The translations under genes were made by a program, and so were the position numbers. A stretch of DNA of 64,000 bases, from the NCBI RefSeq assembly GCF_032193805.1, contig NZ_JAVBIK010000001.1, positions 2,997,001 through 3,061,000 of the forward strand. Direction: 5' to 3'. Origin of the DNA: Rhodoferax potami (GTDB taxonomy: Bacteria; Pseudomonadota; Gammaproteobacteria; Burkholderiales; Burkholderiaceae_C). Under the pieces are notes generated by a model that was not told the DNA's origin, ran no database searches, and worked only from the letters and a program-made list of their open reading frames with translations. Positions 57,638-64,000 of this stretch are shown piece after piece. How positions within the stretch are numbered: position 1 is the stretch's first letter; each line of letters opens with the position of its first letter.

Positions 57638-57668
57638 GGGCGCGTCTCACCATGACGCGCCCTTTTTT
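57638..57668 (+). terminator. Strong terminator just upstream of lepA
   Basis: GGGCGCGTC (57638-57646) pairs perfectly with GACGCGCCC (57654-57662), followed by six T residues. It has no gene upstream on this strand closer than mucD, which already has its own terminator. Confidence 0.85.
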
Positions 57669-57711
57669 CATGGCTGATCCTTTTAATTCAATTACTTGAA
57701 GCGCGTCGTTG

Positions 57712-59523
57712 ATGAATCACATCCGAAATTTTTCCATCATTGCCCACATTGACCATGGCAAATCAACGTTGGCCGACCGCTTGATTCAGTACTGCGGCGG
57801 ACTCGAAGCCCGCGAGATGGAGGCCCAAGTTCTCGACTCGATGGACATCGAAAAAGAGCGTGGGATAACCATCAAGGCCCAGACCGCTGCCTTGCAATAC
57901 AAGGCCAAAGACGGTCAGGTTTACAACCTCAATTTGATCGATACACCCGGGCACGTAGACTTCTCTTATGAAGTGTCGCGATCGCTGTCCGCGTGCGAAG
58001 GTGCATTGCTGGTGGTGGACGCCTCTCAGGGTGTTGAAGCGCAGACGGTGGCGAACTGCTACACCGCGCTGGACCTGGATGTAGAAGTTCTGCCTGTCCT
58101 CAACAAGATTGACTTGCCGAATGCTGACCCGGATAACGCGAAAAGCGAAATCGAAGATGTGATCGGTATTGATGCGAGCGATGCGATCGCTTGCTCAGCC
58201 AAGACCGGGCTAGGTATTGAAGATATCTTGGAAACCATCGTGGCGAAGATTCCTTCGCCAAAGGGCAATCCGGATGGTCCTCTGCGCGCGATGATCATCG
58301 ACAGCTGGTTTGACCCGTATGTCGGTGTAGTGATGTTGGTCCGTGTGGTGGATGGCCGTTTGGGCAAAGGCGAGCGCATCAAAATGATGGCGTCCGGAGC
58401 CACTTACAACGCAGACAACCTTGGCGTCTTTACCCCTGCCAACCAGCCTCGCACGTCGCTGGAAGCGGGCGAAGTGGGTTATATCATCGCGGGCATCAAA
58501 GAGCTGCAAGCGGCGAAGGTGGGCGATACCGTGACTTTGGTGAAAGCCGGAAGCGGCGGCGCTGCTTTTACTGCGACTGAACCCTTGCCAGGCTTCAAGG
58601 AAATCCAGCCCCAAGTGTTTGCGGGCTTGTACCCTACCGAAGCCAGCGAATACGACTCTCTGCGCGACGCTCTGGAAAAGCTCAAGTTGAACGACGCGTC
58701 TCTGCACTACGAGCCCGAAGTTTCACAAGCACTGGGCTTCGGATTCCGCTGTGGCTTCCTTGGTTTGTTGCATATGGAAATTGTGCAAGAGCGTTTGGAG
58801 CGCGAGTTTGACCAGGACTTGATCACCACGGCACCGAGCGTGGTGTACGAAGTGATGAAAAGCGATGGTGAAGTCATCATGGTCGAGAACCCATCCAAGA
58901 TGCCTGAAGTGGGCAAGACCGCCGAAATTCGCGAGCCTATCGTAACCGTCCACCTTTACATGCCCCAAGAGTATGTGGGTGTGGTGATGACGTTGGCCAA
59001 TCAAAAGCGTGGCGTTCAGATGAACATGGCCTACAAGGGCCGCCAGGTCGTCTTGACCTATGAAATGCCATTGGGCGAAATCGTGCTGGACTTCTTTGAC
59101 AAGCTCAAGAGTGTGAGCCGCGGTTACGCGTCCATGGACTACGAGTTCAAAGAATTCCGTGTGTCGGATGTGGTCAAAGTGGACATTCTGCTCAACGGCG
59201 AAAAGGTGGATGCGCTCTCCATCATTGTTCACCGCACCCAGTCGGCGTACCGGGGGCGTGCTGTCGTCGGAAAAATGCGCGAAATTATTTCCCGCCAAAT
59301 GTACGACGTGGCGATCCAGGCGGCCATCGGCGCCAACATTATTGCGCGTGAGACAATCAAAGCGCTGCGCAAAAACGTGTTGGCCAAGTGCTATGGCGGC
59401 GACATTTCCCGTAAGCGCAAGCTGCTGGAAAAGCAAAAAGCCGGTAAAAAGCGTATGAAACAAATCGGTTCTGTGGAGGTGCCGCAAGAAGCCTTCCTCG
59501 CCATTCTCCAAGTGGAAGATTAA
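57712..59523 (+). CDS. lepA: Translation elongation factor 4
   Basis: A 603-residue ribosome-associated GTPase. The G1 motif is [14 protein letters not shown], then [25 protein letters not shown] and [11 protein letters not shown]. Domains II, III, the EF-G-like V and the unique C-terminal domain ([20 protein letters not shown]) are all present at normal length. The ATG at 57712 is preferred to the TTG just before it. The stop overlaps the lepB start (TAATG). Confidence 0.97.
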   Translation: MNHIRNFSIIAHIDHGKSTLADRLIQYCGGLEAREMEAQVLDSMDIEKERGITIKAQTAALQYKAKDGQVYNLNLIDTPGHVDFSYEVSRSLSACEGALLVVDASQGVEAQTVANCYTALDLDVEVLPVLNKIDLPNADPDNAKSEIEDVIGIDASDAIACSAKTGLGIEDILETIVAKIPSPKGNPDGPLRAMIIDSWFDPYVGVVMLVRVVDGRLGKGERIKMMASGATYNADNLGVFTPANQPRTSLEAGEVGYIIAGIKELQAAKVGDTVTLVKAGSGGAAFTATEPLPGFKEIQPQVFAGLYPTEASEYDSLRDALEKLKLNDASLHYEPEVSQALGFGFRCGFLGLLHMEIVQERLEREFDQDLITTAPSVVYEVMKSDGEVIMVENPSKMPEVGKTAEIREPIVTVHLYMPQEYVGVVMTLANQKRGVQMNMAYKGRQVVLTYEMPLGEIVLDFFDKLKSVSRGYASMDYEFKEFRVSDVVKVDILLNGEKVDALSIIVHRTQSAYRGRAVVGKMREIISRQMYDVAIQAAIGANIIARETIKALRKNVLAKCYGGDISRKRKLLEKQKAGKKRMKQIGSVEVPQEAFLAILQVED

Positions 59524-60488
59524 TGCAAGCATTCACAGCAGCGGTATTGGGCGCCTTTGTTGCCTATGGAGCCTCTTGGTATTTCGGTTTGGTCGATGGC
59601 AACTTTGCGCTGCTGCTGTTCCTGGCCAGCGTAGTAACCGGTGCGTATTGGTTGGCTGAGCGCTTTTACTTTCTGCCCCAGCGCCAGCGTGCAGTCGCGG
59701 AACTGGAAGCACAAGACGCCAAGCGCCGCGAAGGCTTGGCCCGAATGGGGATCACCCAGATCGACGGCGATATTCAGGAGGCCAAAGTCAAGTTGCTGAT
59801 GCAGCCTTGGTGGCTGGATTGGACCGCGGGCTTGTTTCCCGTCATCATCGTTGTGTTTTTGTTGCGCTCATTCTTGTTTGAGCCTTTCAAAATACCTTCC
59901 GGCTCCATGATTCCGACGTTGCTGGTCGGTGACTTGATTTTGGTGAACAAATTCACCTATGGCGTCCGCTTGCCGGTCATCAACCTCAAGATCACGGAAG
60001 GCAACAAACCTCAGCGCGGTGACGTGATGGTGTTTCGCTACCCGCCCAAGCCCAGTCTCGATTACATCAAGCGGGTCGTGGGTGTGCCCGGGGATACCGT
60101 GGCCTACTTGAACAAGCGACTCACGATCAATGGCAAGCCGGTGGAAACCAATGCACTGCCGGATTTTCTGGATGAAGACGCAAGCCAATACTTCAAGCAA
60201 TTTGAAGAGAGCTTGGGCGAGAAGCCACATCGTTTGTTGAACGACGCTCGCCGCCCTGCCTTTATTGCCGGCATCGAGAAGTTTGATGGCATGGAGAATT
60301 GCAGCTACACCGTCGAAGGTGTCACCTGCACGGTCCCCGAAGGTCAGTACTTCATGATGGGTGACAATCGCGATAACTCGCTGGACTCCCGTTACTGGGG
60401 TTTCGTGCCGGATAAAAATATTGTCGGCAAAGCGTTTTTTGTGTGGATGAACTTTACCAATCTGAAGCGGATTGGCGCATTCCACTGA
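59523..60488 (+). CDS. lepB: Signal peptidase I
   Basis: A 321-residue membrane protease that removes Sec and Tat signal peptides. It has two N-terminal transmembrane segments (about 4-44 in part, and 102-119 VFLLRSF region), the catalytic Ser128 in IPSGSMIPTL and Lys183 in YIKRVVGVPGD. The GDNRDNSLDSRYWG box is also typical. It is translationally coupled to lepA as in most proteobacteria. Confidence 0.97.
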   Translation: MQAFTAAVLGAFVAYGASWYFGLVDGNFALLLFLASVVTGAYWLAERFYFLPQRQRAVAELEAQDAKRREGLARMGITQIDGDIQEAKVKLLMQPWWLDWTAGLFPVIIVVFLLRSFLFEPFKIPSGSMIPTLLVGDLILVNKFTYGVRLPVINLKITEGNKPQRGDVMVFRYPPKPSLDYIKRVVGVPGDTVAYLNKRLTINGKPVETNALPDFLDEDASQYFKQFEESLGEKPHRLLNDARRPAFIAGIEKFDGMENCSYTVEGVTCTVPEGQYFMMGDNRDNSLDSRYWGFVPDKNIVGKAFFVWMNFTNLKRIGAFH

Positions 60489-60521
60489 GTGTTTCACCAA
60501 CCAGCGTCCGGAAAATTCACT

Positions 60522-60869
60522 ATGCCTAGCAAAGCTCAACAGCGCGGAATTTCTTTTATTGGCCTCTTGTTTGTGGGCGCCGTGCTCGCGATGACGGGCG
60601 TAGTTGCCGCACAAGCCTTTCCAACCGTGATCGAGTATTTCGCGGTTGAAAAGGCGGTGCAGCGTGCCTCCACAGGGCAGTCGGTCGTGGAAGTGCGTGC
60701 GCTGTTCGACAAGCAGGCCGAAGTGGACACTATCAAGTCCATCACCGGCAAGGACCTCGAAGTCACCAAGGTAGGCGACAAAGTGGTAGTCGGTTTCGCG
60801 TACGAGCGCGAAATCCATTTGGCCGGCCCGGCCTACCTCACCCTTAAATACGCAGGACGATCCAAATAA
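60522..60869 (+). CDS. DUF4845 family protein
   Basis: A 115-residue protein with one N-terminal transmembrane segment (about 8-32, GISFIGLLFVGAVLAMTGVV) and a small soluble domain (IHLAGPAYLTLKYAG). It matches the DUF4845 family that lies between lepB and rnc in betaproteobacteria and some gammaproteobacteria. The N-terminus resembles type IV pilin-like signals, but there is no clear processing site. Function unknown. The rnc GTG follows its stop directly. Confidence 0.85.
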   Translation: MPSKAQQRGISFIGLLFVGAVLAMTGVVAAQAFPTVIEYFAVEKAVQRASTGQSVVEVRALFDKQAEVDTIKSITGKDLEVTKVGDKVVVGFAYEREIHLAGPAYLTLKYAGRSK

Positions 60870-61556
60870 GTGACAGATGGTTTGACCGCGCTGCAGCAGC
60901 GACTGCAGCACCAGTTCTCGAATATTTCATTGCTGTCGAGGGCTCTGACCCATCGCAGCTTCTCTGCTGACCACTACGAGCGCTTGGAGTTTCTGGGCGA
61001 CTCGGTACTGGGGTTAGCGATTTCCGATTTGCTCTACACCCGCTTGGGCAGTTTGCCTGAGGGCGATCTGTCGCGGGTACGTGCCAATCTCGTCCGCCAG
61101 GAAACCCTGCATGAGTTGGCCCTGAAACTCGGGCTCCCTGACGTGCTCAAGCTCGGGGAGGGCGAGATGCGCTCCGGCGGCCCCAAGCGGGCGTCCATCT
61201 TGGCGGACGCGCTCGAAGCCATCATTGGCGCGGTGTATCTGGATGCCGGGTTTAACACCGCGCAGGCACTGGTCCACCGCTTGTTTGAGGCGGTAGAAAT
61301 CAATCCGCACATGCAGGCTATCGGCAAGGATGCCAAGACCGAGTTGCAGGAGTGGCTCCAGGGTCGCAAAATGAAGGTGCCGGTCTACACCGTGGTGGGC
61401 ACCACCGGTGCCGCACACAAACAAAGTTTTGACGTGGAGTGCGAAGTCCCTGAGCTGCGCCTGTCGGAACGTGGTATCGGCGGATCCCGCCGCGCCGGAG
61501 AACAAGCAGCAGCTGCGGCCATGCTGCAAACCATTAAAGCAAAGGTCAAATCATGA
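60870..61556 (+). CDS. rnc: Ribonuclease III
   Basis: A 228-residue double-strand-specific endonuclease for rRNA and mRNA processing. The catalytic signature [12 protein letters not shown] is at residues 37-48, with the acidic residues of [13 protein letters not shown] later. A C-terminal dsRNA-binding domain (about 155-226) ends in [14 protein letters not shown]. The start is a GTG directly after the previous stop. Its stop overlaps the era start (ATGA). Confidence 0.97.
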   Translation: MTDGLTALQQRLQHQFSNISLLSRALTHRSFSADHYERLEFLGDSVLGLAISDLLYTRLGSLPEGDLSRVRANLVRQETLHELALKLGLPDVLKLGEGEMRSGGPKRASILADALEAIIGAVYLDAGFNTAQALVHRLFEAVEINPHMQAIGKDAKTELQEWLQGRKMKVPVYTVVGTTGAAHKQSFDVECEVPELRLSERGIGGSRRAGEQAAAAAMLQTIKAKVKS

Positions 61557-62623
61557 ATGCTCCTAAAAAAGTAGCTGCTCGCGCAGAATCCACGGGCGCT
61601 AAGGGGCAAAAAGACTCTCAAACTCCAGTAGAGGCCGTCGAGGTGCAATCAGACCTGGACGCGATGCTCGAAGGCTTGCTCAAGAGCACCCCCAAGTTGG
61701 CCACCCCCGGTACCGATGGTGCCGGTCAGCGGTGTGGCTTGGTCGCGATCGTGGGCAAGCCCAACGTGGGCAAGTCCACCCTGCTCAACGCCCTGGTGGG
61801 GCAAAAGATCAGCATCACCTCGCGCAAGGCGCAAACCACACGCCACCGGATCACCGGCATGCGCACCGAAGGGCAGACCCAGTTTGTGTTTGTGGACACT
61901 CCCGGTTTCCAGACCATTCACGGCAACGCACTGAACAAGTCTTTGAACAAAGCGGTGCAGGGCGCAGTGTCCGATGTGGACTTGGTGCTGTTTGTGGTGG
62001 AGGCCGGCAGCTTCACGTCAGCGGACGAAAAAGTGTTGAAGCTGCTGGGAACAGGTATTCCGGTCGTGTTGGTCGCCAACAAGCTGGACAACGTGAAAGA
62101 GCGTGCCAGCCTGGCCCCCTGGTTGCAAGCCATGCAGGCCCGCGCCAAATTCACCGAAATGATTCCGCTGTCGGCCAAGAACGCCAAGGATATTGAGCGC
62201 TTGCTGGGTATCTGCGAGAAGTTCTTGCCCGAGCAAGCCTGGTGGTACTCGGAAGACGAGTTGACCGACCGCAGCGAGAAATTCATGGCCAGCGAGTTGG
62301 TCCGCGAAAAGCTGTTCCGCCTGACCGGTGACGAGCTGCCCTACACCTCCACGGTGGTGATCGACAAGTTCGAAGAAGAACCACCGCAGAAAAAGGGCCA
62401 AAAGCGCCTGTTGCGCATTGCCGCCACCATCGTGGTGGAGCGCGATGGCCACAAGGCCATGGTGATCGGCGACAAGGGCGAGCGCATCAAGCGCATCGGC
62501 ATGGAAACCCGTGTGGAACTCGAAAAGCTGGCGGATGCCAAGGTTTTTTTGGAGCTGTGGGTCAAAGTGCGCTCCGGCTGGGCCGATGACGAAGCGCGCG
62601 TGCGCAGCTTCGGGTATGAGTAA
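61553..62623 (+). CDS. era: GTPase Era
   Basis: A 356-residue GTPase that binds 16S rRNA and assists 30S assembly. G motifs: GKPNVGKST (residues 68-76), DTPGF, NKLD; the C-terminal KH domain includes [13 protein letters not shown]. It carries an N-terminal extension of about 55 residues rich in Ala, Lys and Ser before the GTPase domain, compared with E. coli Era. The extension is probably flexible. It is coupled to rnc. Confidence 0.97.
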   Translation: MNAPKKVAARAESTGAKGQKDSQTPVEAVEVQSDLDAMLEGLLKSTPKLATPGTDGAGQRCGLVAIVGKPNVGKSTLLNALVGQKISITSRKAQTTRHRITGMRTEGQTQFVFVDTPGFQTIHGNALNKSLNKAVQGAVSDVDLVLFVVEAGSFTSADEKVLKLLGTGIPVVLVANKLDNVKERASLAPWLQAMQARAKFTEMIPLSAKNAKDIERLLGICEKFLPEQAWWYSEDELTDRSEKFMASELVREKLFRLTGDELPYTSTVVIDKFEEEPPQKKGQKRLLRIAATIVVERDGHKAMVIGDKGERIKRIGMETRVELEKLADAKVFLELWVKVRSGWADDEARVRSFGYE

Positions 62624-62640
62624 ATTCACCCCCAGGCTTC

Positions 62641-62717
62641 GCGCACTGCGTGTCGCTTTGCCACCCCCCTTGCAGGGGGCAACGCCTGCAGGCTGGCACA
62701 GCCAGGCCTGCGGCGTT
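62641..62717. repeat. GC-rich hairpin element in the era-recO gap
   Basis: A CCCCCC TTGCA GGGGG stem (62664-62679) and a second long imperfect hairpin (AACGCC..GGCTGGC with GCCAGGCC..GGCGTT, 62681-62717). It resembles GC-rich intergenic repeats that I associate with Comamonadaceae genomes. Only one copy is visible in this window. Confidence 0.5.
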
Positions 62718-62750
62718 CGCTGGGTTTAGGCCCTCTCACTCCTACGATTC

Positions 62751-63500
62751 ATGGCGACCAAACGGATTGCGGACGAGCCGGCATTTGTGTTGCATCGCTA
62801 CGACTGGAGCGAGAGCAGCTTGATTTTGGAGGTGTTCACCCGCCACTACGGTCGGGTGGCATTGGTCGCCAAAGGGGCGAAAAAGCCCACTTCGAGTTTC
62901 CGCCCCATTCTGCTGCCTCTGCAGCCTTTGCACGTAGCCTTTGGAGGCGATGCCGAGATCCGCACTTTGCGCAGCGCAGAGTGGCAGGGCGGGCATGTGA
63001 TGCCGACCGGGGATGCTCTTCTGTCTGGCTACTACCTCAACGAGTTGCTCATTACTTTGTTGGCGCGGGACGACCCGCATGCCGCGCTGTTTGATATCTA
63101 TGCCCAAGTCGTCCGCGTCATTGCCAGCGAGCACGACGAAGTGCTCCAGGCGGCCCTGCGGACCTTCGAGTTGCTGTTGCTGCGCGAAGTGGGTTTTCTG
63201 CCCCAGCTAGATGCACAAACCATGACGCTGGCGCCTTTGCATGCCGATGTGCGTTATGTGCTGGTGCCTGAGGGCGGACTGCGGCAAGCAGGCCCTGACG
63301 ACCGGGTCGGCCTACTCGGAGCCCAGTGGGTGGCGCTGCAAGATGCGATCGCAGACGACGCCCCCTTCACCACCACGCTGCGGGCTTGCGCGGAGGTGAT
63401 GTCAGAACTCAAACCCCAGCTACGGGCGCTGCTGCACTACCATTGCGGCGTCAAGACGCTGCGCACGCGGCAGATGATGATTGATATTCAAAACCTATGA
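62751..63500 (+). CDS. recO: DNA repair protein RecO
   Basis: A 249-residue recombination mediator that helps load RecA on SSB-coated DNA with RecR. The N-terminal OB-fold includes [20 protein letters not shown] and [14 protein letters not shown] helical middle follows ([11 protein letters not shown]), then [15 protein letters not shown]. The C-terminus ends [13 protein letters not shown]. Length fits the family. Its stop overlaps the pdxJ start (ATGA). Confidence 0.95.
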   Translation: MATKRIADEPAFVLHRYDWSESSLILEVFTRHYGRVALVAKGAKKPTSSFRPILLPLQPLHVAFGGDAEIRTLRSAEWQGGHVMPTGDALLSGYYLNELLITLLARDDPHAALFDIYAQVVRVIASEHDEVLQAALRTFELLLLREVGFLPQLDAQTMTLAPLHADVRYVLVPEGGLRQAGPDDRVGLLGAQWVALQDAIADDAPFTTTLRACAEVMSELKPQLRALLHYHCGVKTLRTRQMMIDIQNL

Positions 63501-64000
63501 AAACCCATCTCTCCGTCAACCTGAACAAAGTAGCGCTGGTGCGCAACACCCGCCACCTCGGCATTCCCAGCGTCACCCGCGCAGCGACTTTGTGCCTGGA
63601 GGCGGGCGCCGCGGGTATCACGGTGCACCCGCGCCCTGATGCCCGCCACATCCGCGCGCAGGATGTGCTGGACTTGGCGGAGCTGCTCAAAGCCTGGCCG
63701 GACCGCGAATTCAACGTCGAAGGCAACCCGTTTCACAACCTGATGGATTGTGTGCGCGACCTGCGTGAGCGCGGACTGCCCGTACATCAGGTGACGTTCG
63801 TGCCCGACTCGGAAGGGCAGTTCACCAGCGACCACGGCTGGAGCTTCCCCGCGGATGCCGCACGCTTGCAACCCTTGATCGACGAGGCCCATGCCCTGAA
63901 CCTGCGCGTGAGCCTGTTCATGGACGCAGACCCTGCCGCCATGGCGGCTGCCAAGGCGGTGGGCGCTGACCGCATTGAGCTCTACACCGAGCCGTTTGCC
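63497..64000 (+). CDS. pdxJ: Pyridoxine 5'-phosphate synthase, 5' part
   Basis: The first 168 codons of pdxJ, cut by the right edge of the window. PdxJ condenses 3-amino-1-hydroxyacetone phosphate with deoxyxylulose phosphate to pyridoxine phosphate. The family opening [33 protein letters not shown] and the later [24 protein letters not shown] and RVSLFMDAD segments are clear. It is translationally coupled to recO, closing the conserved lepA-lepB-rnc-era-recO-pdxJ order. Confidence 0.96.
   Translation, partial: MKTHLSVNLNKVALVRNTRHLGIPSVTRAATLCLEAGAAGITVHPRPDARHIRAQDVLDLAELLKAWPDREFNVEGNPFHNLMDCVRDLRERGLPVHQVTFVPDSEGQFTSDHGWSFPADAARLQPLIDEAHALNLRVSLFMDADPAAMAAAKAVGADRIELYTEPFA

Larger units (their letters stand above)
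57427..57668 (+). ncRNA. Candidate small RNA or leader before lepA
   Basis: The 474-bp gap between mucD and lepA has no credible protein gene. It has a promoter-like site ending at 57420 and a strong intrinsic terminator 43 bp before lepA, so a transcript of about 240 nt is possible. If the TACAAT at 57591 is used instead, it would be about 66 nt. Internal pairing segments are seen (CACAAGTT 57472-57479 with AACTTGTG 57510-57517, and CCACAG with CTGTGG). It could be an independent small RNA or an attenuated lepA leader. I cannot assign it to a known family. Confidence 0.35.

Noticed and set aside
57426-57677. 83-codon open frame in the mucD-lepA gap
   Set aside because: It runs through a perfect terminator stem, has no ribosome binding site or recognisable similarity, and the region fits a noncoding RNA or leader better.

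Overview
This 64 kb window looks like a chromosomal segment of a betaproteobacterium of the order Burkholderiales, most likely a Rhodoferax-like member of the Comamonadaceae. That placement is an inference from gene order (rne/rluC, rpmF-plsX-fabHDG-acpP-fabF, rpoE-mucA-rseB-mucD-lepA-lepB-rnc-era-recO-pdxJ, argH-algZ-algR-hemC), from protein character and GC content, and from a short intergenic repeat of a kind I associate with this family. I see no rRNA or tRNA gene, CRISPR array, transposase or prophage.

Left part (1-23,700) is mostly accessory. An operon on the minus strand (2348 to 1) encodes a Ras-like GTPase, three Roadblock/LC7-type proteins and a protein with a putative C-terminal winged helix. 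It resembles the 'conservon' modules of actinomycetes. Next come a 999-residue GAF-PAS-GGDEF-EAL protein, a DUF1304 membrane protein, a PEP-CTERM protein and a very large periplasmic alpha-2-macroglobulin that is broken by one frameshift. From 13,263 to 20,951 lies what I read as one ECF-sigma regulon. The sigma factor and its RskA-type anti-sigma factor diverge from an operon of two tandem Tat-exported ferritin-like proteins, a cytochrome c and a DUF3455 lipoprotein. The same -35/-10 motif (TGAATCC, 16-17 bp, CGTA) also precedes a DUF3034 protein plus an exported truncated hemoglobin 5 kb away. Two diguanylate cyclases lie between the two halves.

Middle part (21,000-38,400) holds an orphan histidine kinase, tag, a cupin-type XRE regulator divergent from a threonine aldolase, nudK, argH, a LytS/LytTR pair matching AlgZ/AlgR by position, a solute-binding protein, ppc, the heme cluster hemC-hemD-hemX-hemY, and a frameshifted GGDEF gene.

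Right part (38,400-64,000) is conserved housekeeping: rne divergent from a frameshifted rluC, a HAD phosphatase, a Rieske protein, an S49 peptidase, an RsmI-like methylase and maf; then yceD-rpmF and the fatty-acid genes; then the envelope-stress locus rpoE-mucA-rseB-mucD; then lepA-lepB-DUF4845-rnc-era-recO and the start of pdxJ. A possible small RNA or attenuator sits in front of lepA.

Three genes (alpha-2-macroglobulin, a GGDEF protein, rluC) carry single-base frameshifts. Two are one base short at a G6/C6 run. Assembly error is therefore a serious alternative to true pseudogenes.
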